Assembly: GCF_019900845.1 (NCBI RefSeq)
Contig: NZ_CP074570.1
Coordinates: 62,001 to 126,000 of the forward strand
Origin: Paraneptunicella aestuarii
GTDB lineage: Bacteria > Pseudomonadota > Gammaproteobacteria > Enterobacterales > Alteromonadaceae
DNA: 64,000 nt
Reading direction: 5' to 3'
The position numbers and the translations under genes were made by a program. Below the pieces are notes generated by a model. That model was not told the origin of the DNA and searched no databases. It saw only the letters and a program-made list of their open reading frames with translations. Within the stretch, counting starts at the first letter, position 1. Every line of letters starts with the position of its first letter. Of the stretch, positions 44,161 through 53,018 are shown in pieces.

Positions 44161-46050
44161 ATGCCGCAATCAGGATCCAGTAATGTCCGGATTCTGATTG
44201 TTGACGATCAGAAGAGCAACCTCACAGTCCTTAGAGACTTACTACACGAACAAGGCGAAATCATCCTTGCAAAGAGTGGTGCTCAATGTCTTGAGAAAGC
44301 CGCTCGCCTGCACCCAGACTTGATCTTACTTGATGTTATCATGCCTGAAATGAACGGCTTTGAAACTCTTGAAAGGCTTCGAGCTAATGAGGATGTCGCA
44401 GATATCCCTGTTATGTTTATCACAGGGCTTAAAGATGCGGATCATGAACAAAAGGGATTAATGCTCGGAGCATTAGACTATATACGTAAGCCATTTAATC
44501 CAACCGTTGTCAAAGCGCGTGTTGCAACTCACCTACAATTGTCCTGTCAAACCAAAGAACTGAAAGAACTGTCTGAAAGACTAAAAGAATCCGATGCGGC
44601 AAAGAGCTTGTTTCTGGCCAATATGAGCCATGAAATTCGAACACCTCTAACATCAATAATTGGCTATGCAGAAGCAATAAGGTCAGGAGATATACCAATT
44701 GAAAAAGTGAAGGGGTCGATAGAGTCTATTTGTAATAATGGCGAACACCTTCTGCAATTGGTTAACGACATATTGGATATGTCAAAAATTGAAGCTAGCA
44801 AGCTAGATATGGAAATGATTGACGTGGTATTACCGCGCTGTCTCATGAGTATTGTGGATATTGTTAGAAACAAAGCTGAGAGCAAAGGACTGGAATTTAA
44901 AGTGAATTTGCAGTTTCCTTTGCCCGCAAAGTTTCAAACAGATCCGACGCGATTGAAGCAGATTCTATTGAATTTATTGAACAATGCCGTCAAGTTCACT
45001 TCTTTTGGAAGCGTTTCTCTAACCATTAAAAGTGCCATAGACCGTTTAATTTTCGTGGTTGAAGATACTGGCATTGGTATTGAACAGAACCAGCTAATCA
45101 GTATTTTCGATGCTTTCGCTCAAGCAGAGAAGTCTACTAATAGAAAGTATGGAGGGACAGGATTGGGCCTCAATATTTCCAAATACCTAGCTAACCAACT
45201 AGGTGGTGATATTCAGGTGGAATCAGAGATAGGCAAAGGCAGCTGCTTTACGCTGACAACTCGTTTGAACTCGATACCTGAGAGTGATTGGTTGGAAAAT
45301 CAATCGCAATGGTCCGGAATGCTTGGCAATAGTAAAGCTGGTATGTCTTGGCCTCATTTATCTGGGCGGGTACTGGTTGCCGAAGATCAACCAGAAATTC
45401 AACAGTTGATTGCTATGTATCTGGAATGTTGTGGTTTGGATGTGGTGGCTGTCGATAATGGACGAGATTTGGTGGATTTGGCTCTGGCAAACCATGTTGA
45501 TCTGATTTTAACGGATATCCAAATGCCTGGTTTAAGTGGTATTGAAGCTATAGGCGAAATGCAGTCTCTAGGTTGCCAAACCCCCACAATTGCATTAACT
45601 GCCAATGCGATGGTGCATCAAACGGAAGGGTATAGTGAAGCCGGGTTTATTGATTATATTTGTAAGCCCTTTACCAGAGCGGATTTTGTGCAAACTATTT
45701 GCAAATATTTGTCGGGTGACTCACAGGAAGAACGTCAGTTGGAGCATAATATTGCTGATGGCAAGAAGGAAATTGCTCAAGGTTTCGTGAATAGTTTGCC
45801 GGAGAAAATGGCGCTGACTCAAACTTACTTCGATAGTGGAAACTGGAAAGAGTTGGGCGAGGTGGCGCACGCTGTCAGAGGCGGAGCGCTGATATTTGGA
45901 TATAAGCAGATGGGCAAATTCGCAGAAGAATTAGAACGTGCCGCACTGCATTCTCATCAGGATGTTGAGGAAGTGTTGGATTTGCTTGAATCCTTGCAGG
46001 GAGAGGCTGCCAACCTTTGCGAGAAGCTGTCCTCTACTTCGTCTAAATAG
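44161..46050 (+). CDS. Receiver-led hybrid histidine kinase with second receiver and HPt
   Basis: A 629-residue soluble protein with no input domain other than an N-terminal receiver (Asp58 in ILLDVIMPEMNG). After a short coiled coil comes a HisKA/HATPase core (His157 in SHEIRTPLTSIIGY, GGTGLGLNISKYLA near 335), then a second receiver (Asp452 in ILTDIQMPG) and a C-terminal HPt (His570 in VAHAVRGGA). The leading receiver closely resembles that of the diguanylate cyclase gene upstream, so one is probably a duplicate of the other. It begins 11 bases after that gene. The set suggests a phosphorelay in which the giant kinase feeds one or both receivers. Confidence 0.93.
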   Translation: MPQSGSSNVRILIVDDQKSNLTVLRDLLHEQGEIILAKSGAQCLEKAARLHPDLILLDVIMPEMNGFETLERLRANEDVADIPVMFITGLKDADHEQKGLMLGALDYIRKPFNPTVVKARVATHLQLSCQTKELKELSERLKESDAAKSLFLANMSHEIRTPLTSIIGYAEAIRSGDIPIEKVKGSIESICNNGEHLLQLVNDILDMSKIEASKLDMEMIDVVLPRCLMSIVDIVRNKAESKGLEFKVNLQFPLPAKFQTDPTRLKQILLNLLNNAVKFTSFGSVSLTIKSAIDRLIFVVEDTGIGIEQNQLISIFDAFAQAEKSTNRKYGGTGLGLNISKYLANQLGGDIQVESEIGKGSCFTLTTRLNSIPESDWLENQSQWSGMLGNSKAGMSWPHLSGRVLVAEDQPEIQQLIAMYLECCGLDVVAVDNGRDLVDLALANHVDLILTDIQMPGLSGIEAIGEMQSLGCQTPTIALTANAMVHQTEGYSEAGFIDYICKPFTRADFVQTICKYLSGDSQEERQLEHNIADGKKEIAQGFVNSLPEKMALTQTYFDSGNWKELGEVAHAVRGGALIFGYKQMGKFAEELERAALHSHQDVEEVLDLLESLQGEAANLCEKLSSTSSK

Positions 46051-46070
46051 CGCCTATCCGTCTAAAGTGC

Positions 46071-46322
46071 TTATAAACCCGGTGGCGGTTTGGGGGGCTT
46101 GAATTGACTCAAACGATAACAAACAATCCCGATGTAACCTCTAGCGGCAATCAGCAAACCAATAACAAGTAGTATGAGCCCGGGGATTTGTAATAACACA
46201 AAGCTTTGAGCCCCGACCAATATGAGCACTACAGAAAGAGCAAAGCAGACTAATCCAATCTTGAAGCGTTTCCAGCTTACATCGGGTGATTGGGCGAGCT
46301 TGTTGATTAATTGCTTTAGCAT
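46071..46322 (-). CDS. Small two-helix membrane protein, unknown function
   Basis: An 83-residue protein with a basic amphipathic N terminus (MLKQLINKLAQSPDVSWKRFK), two hydrophobic spans (IGLVCFALSVVLILVGAQSFVLL and IPGLILLVIGLLIAARGYIGIV) and a proline-rich tail ending PPKPPPGL. No family recognised. It lies downstream of nfuA on the same strand after about 80 bases and converges on the hybrid kinase gene. Confidence 0.6.
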   Translation of the reverse strand: MLKQLINKLAQSPDVSWKRFKIGLVCFALSVVLILVGAQSFVLLQIPGLILLVIGLLIAARGYIGIVCYRLSQFKPPKPPPGL

Positions 46323-46401
46323 TGGTTAGGCTGCTTTGAATCAATCACACGGAGCGGCGTTTTGGGAATGCCTCTCCATGCTTGATAAATATTAGGGGCT
46401 A

Positions 46402-46980
46402 CTAATAATAGGAGTGTTCGCCAGCTTGATGTTCGGTGATATCTTTCACGCCTTTCAATTCTTCAGGGAACATCTCTAATAGCTGCTTTTCGATACCATC
46501 TTTTAACGTCACATCAACCATTGAACAACCATTGCAGCCACCACCAAATTGAAGCACTGCGATGCCGGTTTCAGTGATCTCCATCAGGCTAACCTGACCA
46601 CCATGATTTGCCAATTGAGGATTGATTTCCGATTGTAATACATACTGTACACGCTCAACCAAAGGCGCATCATCATCTACTTTACGTACCTTGGCATTCG
46701 GCGCTTTTAATGTGAGTTGTGAGCCCATCTGGTCAGTAACGAAGTCGATTTCCGCTTCTTCCAGAAAAGGCGCACTTTCTTGATCTACAACCGCATCAAA
46801 ACCATCAAATGGCAGGCGGATGTCACTTTCCTCAACCGCATCGGGTGGGCAATAAGAAACGCCACATTCTGCTTTTGATGTACCTGGGTTGACAACAAAA
46901 ACCCGGATATTGGTATTTTCACCTTGTTTTTCCAGCAATTTCCTGAAATGTGCTTGAGCAGGTTCGGAAATAGAGATCAT
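46402..46980 (-). CDS. nfuA: Fe-S cluster carrier protein NfuA
   Basis: Carries 4Fe-4S clusters to target enzymes, mainly under oxidative stress or iron shortage. The 192-residue protein has an N-terminal degenerate A-type carrier domain ([16 protein letters not shown]...) and a C-terminal Nfu domain with the cluster-binding CNGC (Cys149, Cys152) in [14 protein letters not shown]. Length equals E. coli NfuA (191). An IscR-type palindrome lies 45-67 bases upstream of its start. In E. coli nfuA neighbours gntX/comF and bioH. Here the M14 carboxypeptidase gene is inserted between nfuA and comF. Confidence 0.96.
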   Translation of the reverse strand: MISISEPAQAHFRKLLEKQGENTNIRVFVVNPGTSKAECGVSYCPPDAVEESDIRLPFDGFDAVVDQESAPFLEEAEIDFVTDQMGSQLTLKAPNAKVRKVDDDAPLVERVQYVLQSEINPQLANHGGQVSLMEITETGIAVLQFGGGCNGCSMVDVTLKDGIEKQLLEMFPEELKGVKDITEHQAGEHSYY

Positions 46981-47024
46981 AATAATGCCCTAAAGAATAC
47001 ATGGCTGAGGATGATATCAAATAA

Positions 47025-47047
47025 TACTTGAGTAAAACACTCAAGTA
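47025..47047 (-). promoter_or_regulatory. Probable IscR (type 1) operator of nfuA
   Basis: TACTTGAGT (47025-47033) and ACTCAAGTA (47039-47047) are perfect inverted arms around a 5-nt A/C spacer, and an AT flanks the left arm. Apart from one G/C swap in each arm the site follows the E. coli type 1 IscR consensus ATAxYYGACTRWWWYAGTC. It lies 45-67 bases before the nfuA start, where a repressor would act. E. coli nfuA is known to be IscR-controlled. Confidence 0.6.
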
Positions 47048-47160
47048 AGCAACTCTTTTGCATGATATCGTCGCTTTTACTTTAACGCGCTTGAATGCCA
47101 CACTGAGTCGCCTAAAAATACAGGCTGGCATGGGGCGATAGCGTAGGGAATTTATAGATC

Positions 47161-49755
47161 ATGTTAAATAGAAAAGAACCATCTTCCTTTTGGTGTTTGT
47201 TTGCTCTTGTTGCAGGACTGTTTTGCTCGCCAATTTATGCCTTGGATGACGCAGACTACCTGCCTAAAAGTGTGACTTATGCTCCAGATATTGCGACCCC
47301 AAAGTCTGTTTTGGGAAGTGCGGTCGGCGAGTGGCATGTTCGACATGATCAGCTTGTGCAATATATGCAGCTATTGGCAAGCCAGTCTCCGCGTATGCAA
47401 ATCAAGGAGATAGGGCGTACTCACGAAAACCGTCCCATGCTGCATTTGTATGTGTCATCTCCTGAGAATTTGTCGCGTCTTGAATCTATTCGCGAGCAGC
47501 ATTTGCAAAACTGGCAGCAGTCAAAAGGACAGATATCCAAGCAAATGCCGGCGGTTGTCTGGATGGGGTTTAGTATTCATGGTGATGAACCTTCAGGTGC
47601 GAATTCCTCCTTATTGTTGGCCTATTATCTGGCGGCAGCTCAAGGGCAGGAAATAGATTCTTTATTGCAAAACACAGTTATCATTCTGGAACCTTCCTTG
47701 AATCCTGATGGTTTGGCTCGTTTTGCGCAATGGGCGAATATGCATAAAGGCAAGAATCTGGTTTCTGATCCCAATCATCGTGAACATTTACAAGGTTGGC
47801 CAAGCGCGAGAACTAACCATTACTGGTTTGATTTAAATCGAGATTGGTTATTACTCACTCACCCTGAATCTCAGGCCAGAATAGAGGAGTATCACCGTTG
47901 GCGTCCACATGTGTTGACGGATTATCACGAAATGGGAAGTAATAGCACTTACTTTTTCCAGCCCGGTGTCCCTTCTCGTACTAACCCTTGGACACCTGTA
48001 GAGAACTTGCGTTTAACCACGGAGTTCGCCAAGTTCTTTGCGAATGATTTCGATAAAGTTAAACGCTCTTATTTTACTGAAGAAGGCTATGACGACTTCT
48101 ATTATGGAAAAGGTTCAAGCTACCCTGATGCACACGGCAGTATCGGCATTTTGTTTGAGCAGGCTAGCAGTCGAGGACATGTGCAGGACACCATTAACGG
48201 GCAGTTAACCTTTCCTCGCACAATTGAAAACCAACTCATGATGTCTTTGGCGACGTTACGAGGAGCGCAGGTCTTACGACCTCAGTTGCTTGAGTTTCAG
48301 AGTAAGTTTAATACGGATGCCGCAAAGCTGGCTCAGGCCGATGAATTAGCAGGATATCTGGTGACGGAAAGTGCGGATAAAGCACGCTTGAATAAGATGC
48401 TTGATAAGCTGTCAGCCCATCAAATTCATTACTATCCAGTGAATAAGAGCTTGGAAGTTGACGATGTGCAATTTACGGCTGAGCATAGCTATTTTATCCC
48501 GCTTGAGCAGCCTCAATATCGTTTACTTAAGTCTTTGTTCTCTAATCGTAAACGTTTCAACGACAACACCTTTTATGACGTGTCCAACTGGAATATCGCA
48601 CTAGCCTACAACATTACTTATCGTGGAATAGAGCGCAGTCGCTGGCGCAAGGTGAGTTATTTTGAAGCGTCTTCGCAAAAGAAAAAGGCTAATGCCTCTG
48701 TTGTGAATGAAAATGCGGTAGCACATGCTTTTTCATGGCAAGACTCGAACGCCCCCACACTGTTGCAAATGCTGTTGAATCGCGGCGTAAAAGTTCGAAT
48801 TGCTGCTGCCCCTTTTAATGCTATTAGTCAGTTGGGTGATAGCCCAATGTTACCCGGTAGTGCCGTGATTCAAGCCGGTGATAAACAGCCTGAAAACTAT
48901 TTAAACATCGTTAAAGAGCTGGCTGATGAGTTGGGGATTCGTATTTGGTCTATCAGCACCGGTTTGACAACGGAAGGTATCGACCTAGGTAGCCGTAATG
49001 TGCAACTGGTTGAAATGCCCAAAGTGATGATCCTTGGCGGAAGAGGCATGTCGCAGTATGAAGCCGGGGAGCTATGGCATTACTTTGATCAGCAACTGCA
49101 ATTACCGGTGAGCATTGTGGAATGGTCAGATTTGGAAAGCATTTCGCTGGAAGACTATACACATATTTTTATGGTTAATGGTCGCTACAAACAGCTTTCT
49201 GCTTCTGCAACACAAAAAGTAGGTGATTGGTTGCAAAATGGTGGCACATTGATTGGACAGCAAAATGCCGCGAAATGGTTTAGCAAACAGGAATGGCTGG
49301 CAACCACATTTGTTGATGATGAAGCCATTGACAATGCTTTTGATGTTACAGGTTATTCTTATGCTGATAAGGACAAGTTGGAAGCGAATAAGCTGATTGC
49401 CGGTGCGGTATATGAAACAGAAACCGATATGACTCACCCACTCTTATTCGGTTTTGGAGAGCAGGCGAAGAAGTTGCCGATGTTTAAATCCAGTAATCTT
49501 ATTATGCGCAAGCCTGCCAAGCCTTTTTTAACCGTTGCCAGTTACTCAACTAACCCTTTAATGGCGGGCTATAGTGCTGATGAAATGCAAAAGTTGGTTG
49601 CTAATAGTGCAGCAATTGTGGCGCACAAGAAAGGCAATGGCCGCGTGATTGCGATTCTGGATAGAAGCAATTTTAGAGGCTATTGGCAGGGCACTAATCG
49701 CTTGTTAAGTAATGCGATTTATATGAGTCAGTTTATTGATGTTGAAGCGAAATAA
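47161..49755 (+). CDS. M14 family zinc carboxypeptidase, exported
   Basis: An 864-residue protein with a signal peptide (...FALVAGLFCSPIYA) and an M14 metallocarboxypeptidase domain. The zinc ligands are His140 and Glu143 in IHGDE, with NPDGLARFAQWANM and HYWFDLNRDWLLLTHPES following near 180-240, and the third zinc His in the YHEMGSNSTYFFQPG region near 255. The C-terminal half (about 400-860) includes a glutamine-amidotransferase-like segment (VMILGGRGMSQYEAGELWHYF and HIFMVNGRYK), which suggests a second domain. It probably degrades external peptides. It is divergent from nfuA and convergent with comF, separated from the latter by 4 bases. Confidence 0.88.
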   Translation: MLNRKEPSSFWCLFALVAGLFCSPIYALDDADYLPKSVTYAPDIATPKSVLGSAVGEWHVRHDQLVQYMQLLASQSPRMQIKEIGRTHENRPMLHLYVSSPENLSRLESIREQHLQNWQQSKGQISKQMPAVVWMGFSIHGDEPSGANSSLLLAYYLAAAQGQEIDSLLQNTVIILEPSLNPDGLARFAQWANMHKGKNLVSDPNHREHLQGWPSARTNHYWFDLNRDWLLLTHPESQARIEEYHRWRPHVLTDYHEMGSNSTYFFQPGVPSRTNPWTPVENLRLTTEFAKFFANDFDKVKRSYFTEEGYDDFYYGKGSSYPDAHGSIGILFEQASSRGHVQDTINGQLTFPRTIENQLMMSLATLRGAQVLRPQLLEFQSKFNTDAAKLAQADELAGYLVTESADKARLNKMLDKLSAHQIHYYPVNKSLEVDDVQFTAEHSYFIPLEQPQYRLLKSLFSNRKRFNDNTFYDVSNWNIALAYNITYRGIERSRWRKVSYFEASSQKKKANASVVNENAVAHAFSWQDSNAPTLLQMLLNRGVKVRIAAAPFNAISQLGDSPMLPGSAVIQAGDKQPENYLNIVKELADELGIRIWSISTGLTTEGIDLGSRNVQLVEMPKVMILGGRGMSQYEAGELWHYFDQQLQLPVSIVEWSDLESISLEDYTHIFMVNGRYKQLSASATQKVGDWLQNGGTLIGQQNAAKWFSKQEWLATTFVDDEAIDNAFDVTGYSYADKDKLEANKLIAGAVYETETDMTHPLLFGFGEQAKKLPMFKSSNLIMRKPAKPFLTVASYSTNPLMAGYSADEMQKLVANSAAIVAHKKGNGRVIAILDRSNFRGYWQGTNRLLSNAIYMSQFIDVEAK

Positions 49756-49759
49756 AGCT

Positions 49760-50521
49760 TTAACTTAGGCTAATTGCTACAGCCCAAACATCTATTTTTA
49801 TATGTGGATTGGCGCACCGAATAGCGTGCGCCAAACTATTCACCGTTGCCCCCGTTGTAACCACATCATCCAAAATAACCACATGTTCATACTCTGTTAT
49901 TGGTTTGCAGAGAAAGGCTTCTTTTGTGTTTTTACGGCGTTTGTTTCCCGTCAATTCCGTTTGTGCTTGAGTATTAATTCTTCGGCTACAGATATCGCTT
50001 AGCACAGGCAAAGCCAATTTAAGACCCAGTCTTTTAGCTATTAGGTAGCTTTGATTGTACTTCCGTGCTCTGTAACGTTTGTAATGAATTGGCATGGGAA
50101 TAATGACTTCTGGTATTGAGTCTTGAGGCGATGAATAAAACGTTATTTGCTGCGCTATTAAATCGGCTAGATAGTCTGCCAAAAGTAATTTCTTTGAGAA
50201 CTTTAAGTCTTTTATCAGCTTGGAGATAGGCCATTGATAAGCAAGTGGGGTGAACAGGTGATCAATGTGATCATGCACCAATTTGTTGGCTATTGCTGGA
50301 TGTTGAAGAATGGCGCGAGTATGGGGTGTGTTGAAAATGTTATGTTCTTTAAACAGAAATGGCATGTCGTGGTGGCAAGTTATGCATATTAATTTTGGAC
50401 TATGGCAGCCACATAAGTAGCAGGTTTGCCACTTTTGTTTAAGGGAAGAAAAGAACTTGTAGCTGTGGGCTAAAAACTTGTTATTGAGAATGTTATGGGT
50501 ACTGGAGAGGTGGTATTTCAT
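49760..50521 (-). CDS. comF: ComF family phosphoribosyltransferase-like protein
   Basis: A 253-residue protein related to ComF/GntX, which is linked to DNA uptake and to use of DNA as nutrient. The N terminus has a four-cysteine zinc-binding cluster (CYLCGCHSPKLICITC, near residues 36-51). The C-terminal phosphoribosyltransferase motif is VVILDDVVTTGATVNSLAHAIR near 215. It is adjacent to, and divergent from, bioH, as gntX is in E. coli. The long N terminus (34 residues before the zinc cluster) suggests that a later start may be used. Confidence 0.9.
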   Translation of the reverse strand: MKYHLSSTHNILNNKFLAHSYKFFSSLKQKWQTCYLCGCHSPKLICITCHHDMPFLFKEHNIFNTPHTRAILQHPAIANKLVHDHIDHLFTPLAYQWPISKLIKDLKFSKKLLLADYLADLIAQQITFYSSPQDSIPEVIIPMPIHYKRYRARKYNQSYLIAKRLGLKLALPVLSDICSRRINTQAQTELTGNKRRKNTKEAFLCKPITEYEHVVILDDVVTTGATVNSLAHAIRCANPHIKIDVWAVAISLS

Positions 50522-50616
50522 GGTAAGCTTGCTCCCTGCAAATTGAATCTATGTCTGTCCATAAGTGAAGAATTAGTTAGCGAAGAAATAGCGAGATCGC
50601 TCAGGTAAATATATCA

Positions 50617-51450
50617 ATGTCACAAACAGAAACCAAACCAGATATCCAGTTAGAAGCTAAATCAGAAAGCGGGCAACTACGAATTCGTCAGCAAGGTGAA
50701 GGGAAAGACTTGGTGTTGCTGCATGGTTGGGGGCTAAATAGTGGAGTTTTTGATCTATTGTTACATGAGTTGGTGGGGCATTATCGAGTAACACTGGTCG
50801 ATTTGCCTGGCTATGGTATCAACAATGATATTTTACCTGAAACTTATGATTTGGCTTCTGTTGCTCATATGGTAGAGCAAGTGTTACCGCATCAGTGTAT
50901 TTTACTTGGCTGGTCGCTTGGTGGTTTGGTTGCGCAGCGTGTCGCGTTAGATTTTCCTGATCGTATCCAAAAGCTGATTTTAGTGGCGTCATCTCCTAAA
51001 TTTGCTGCTGAAGAAGCTGTAGAAGATAAAGAGCTGTGGCCCGGCATTCTTCCTCATATTTTGGAAGCTTTTAAGAATCAGCTGCAAAGCACTTACAGCA
51101 AAACCTTAGACCGATTTATGGCGATTCAGGCCATGGGAAGTAAATCAGCAAGATCCGATATTGCCACTATCAGAGATGCGGTGTCCGTTTATCCTGAGCC
51201 TCATTATCATGCTCTGGAAAAAGGATTGGATATCCTGCTGAACATTGATCTTCGGGCTGAGTTGGTAAGCTTGGGCATTCCAACTGTCCGAATGTATGGC
51301 AAGTTGGACAGCTTGGTACCGAAGAAAGCCATAGATAATATTTCATCACACCATCCTGATTCCCATAGTGTGATATTTGCCAAGGCTTCTCACGCTCCTT
51401 TTATCTCCCATCCCGAGGAATTTATTCAGGAACTATTTAACCATCTATAA
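50617..51450 (+). CDS. bioH: Pimeloyl-[acyl-carrier protein] methyl ester esterase BioH
   Basis: Alpha/beta hydrolase that removes the methyl ester from pimeloyl-ACP in biotin synthesis. The 277-residue protein has an oxyanion region VLLHGWGLNSGVFD near 32, the nucleophile in LLGWSLGGLVAQRVAL near 107, an acid in YGKLDSLVPKK near 230, and the final His in KASHAPFISHPEEF near 260. It is longer than E. coli BioH (256) through an N-terminal extension of about 20 residues. Divergent placement with comF is the E. coli order. Confidence 0.92.
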   Translation: MSQTETKPDIQLEAKSESGQLRIRQQGEGKDLVLLHGWGLNSGVFDLLLHELVGHYRVTLVDLPGYGINNDILPETYDLASVAHMVEQVLPHQCILLGWSLGGLVAQRVALDFPDRIQKLILVASSPKFAAEEAVEDKELWPGILPHILEAFKNQLQSTYSKTLDRFMAIQAMGSKSARSDIATIRDAVSVYPEPHYHALEKGLDILLNIDLRAELVSLGIPTVRMYGKLDSLVPKKAIDNISSHHPDSHSVIFAKASHAPFISHPEEFIQELFNHL

Positions 51451-51607
51451 TTTTTTAGCCTAAACAGGCAGAAAGAGTGTAAAAATGCGCTCTCAAATAA
51501 CGGATGGTTATAGAAAATAAGTAATTGAGTAGATCATAACCTAATAGCTACCTTTCAAAATCTTGCATATTGATTAATAATTAAACGTGAGGTATTGGGA
51601 GAAATTT

Positions 51608-51928
51608 ATGTCGTTTGATGTAAGTAATAATTTAAATTCAGCGATTGTGTCTGGTGTATTGGGCGTTCGTAACGCTTCAGATGGTATTACACAGTCGTCT
51701 ATTGGTTTGGCTCAACAAGCCGCCAAGCTGCGTGATCCGAAAGAGCTCTTGTCGGATGTCGCTCTTCAGCAAGTAGGCTTGTCATCTAAATTGCTACCAA
51801 CGCGTGGTGATAGTATGACATCTAATTTGCTGTCACTCTCCATTAACCTCAATAACGCTCAAGCTTCAACCAAAGTATTGGATGTTGCCAATGAGACCGT
51901 AGGCCGTTTAATCGACGAGATTGCATAA
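51608..51928 (+). CDS. Small putative motility-type protein, unknown
   Basis: A 106-residue protein that I do not recognise with confidence. It is rich in Ser, Asn, Leu and Val, with heptad-like spacing and a C-terminal SLSINLNNAQASTKVLDVANETVGRLIDEI. That end recalls flagellin/hook-associated helices and the YjfB putative motility family (NxxxLDxANExxGxxI). The ATG at 51608 has a GGGAG ribosome site 7 bases before. The next gene, the SprA-related protein, follows after 49 bases on the same strand, so the two may be one unit. Confidence 0.6.
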   Translation: MSFDVSNNLNSAIVSGVLGVRNASDGITQSSIGLAQQAAKLRDPKELLSDVALQQVGLSSKLLPTRGDSMTSNLLSLSINLNNAQASTKVLDVANETVGRLIDEIA

Positions 51929-51977
51929 CTTCTTTGATGTTCAAAGAGTGTTAGCTATTGAGGATGTGGGATAACTA

Positions 51978-52943
51978 ATGAATATCGTGACGCCGTTACC
52001 GACCGCAATTCCATTCACAAATAATAATGTGAATACGGAATCTGCGCGCCGTGAAAACGCGCAACGAGAAACCATTCCGCAAACCAAAGAAGCTGAAAAT
52101 TCTGCTGCTGAATCTGGCTTGGGTTCTGAGTCGGATCGTGTTAAACCTGCTGGTCAGAAACCTCAGCCCGTTACTTACGAGCGTCCGCAGCCTCAGACTG
52201 CAGAAAATCTGCAAGGCCAAGGAGAAAATCAGGATAATGCTGAGGATCCCAGTGCTGGTAAAGAGTCTGCACAAGACAAGCAACAGCAGCAACAGGCCGC
52301 TGCCGACAAGAAAGAAATTGAAGATTTAAAGGACCGAGATCGTGAAGTTCGTGCTCATGAACAAGCGCACGCTGCGGTGGGAGGGCAATATGCTGGTGCT
52401 CCTTCTTATGAATTCAAAAATGGCCCGGATGGACGTCAGTATGCTGTAGGTGGCGAAGTCTCTATTGATATTTCAAAAGAATCCTCGCCAGAGAAGACTC
52501 TTCAGAAAATGCAGCGTGTTCGTGCTGCTGCGTTAGCGCCTAATGAACCATCTCCTCAGGATTTCCGCGTTGCCAGTGAAGCAACTCAGCGCGCTGCCGA
52601 AGCTCAGGCCGAAATAGCCAGAAGTAATGCAGAAGAAGCACAAAAAGCGGTTTCAAAAACATTTCCTGATGGTGTACAAGGTGCAGAGAAAGAGGCCAAT
52701 GTTATTGGTGACGTACCTGAACTAGATGATATTGTTTCTAAAGGCGATGCTGGTGGAGTACGTCGTTCGCTACAGCAAGATGATCCCGTAGCGGAAGCGG
52801 CTGGTTTGGAAATGGACTCTGAAAACTTTAAGCAAAAGCTGGCAAATCGCGATGAAGGTATCAATCAAAGAGCCATGCGCATTGCTGATTTTTACCAACA
52901 AGTCTCACAGCCTCAACGTTATATCGTAAGCCAATCGGCTTAG
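51978..52943 (+). CDS. SprA-related putative metalloprotease-like protein
   Basis: A 321-residue protein of the SprA-related family. The first 110 residues are low-complexity and charged (Glu, Gln, Pro). The conserved domain begins REVRAHEQAHAAVGGQYAGAPSYEFKNGPDGRQYAVGGEVSID near 128. It has HEQAH (near 132), matching the HExxH zinc-peptidase pattern, and continues KTLQKMQRVRAAALAPNEPS near 175. No signal peptide is seen. The role is not known; members are common in marine gammaproteobacteria. It lies between the BioH gene and tex, where E. coli has unrelated genes. Confidence 0.85.
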   Translation: MNIVTPLPTAIPFTNNNVNTESARRENAQRETIPQTKEAENSAAESGLGSESDRVKPAGQKPQPVTYERPQPQTAENLQGQGENQDNAEDPSAGKESAQDKQQQQQAAADKKEIEDLKDRDREVRAHEQAHAAVGGQYAGAPSYEFKNGPDGRQYAVGGEVSIDISKESSPEKTLQKMQRVRAAALAPNEPSPQDFRVASEATQRAAEAQAEIARSNAEEAQKAVSKTFPDGVQGAEKEANVIGDVPELDDIVSKGDAGGVRRSLQQDDPVAEAAGLEMDSENFKQKLANRDEGINQRAMRIADFYQQVSQPQRYIVSQSA

Positions 52944-53018
52944 AGCTTAATCGCTACCTTTTATTATCCCTCTTCTTTCCATAACTTAGTGTAAAAGGGC
53001 CTTCCTTGGCACTTCTTA

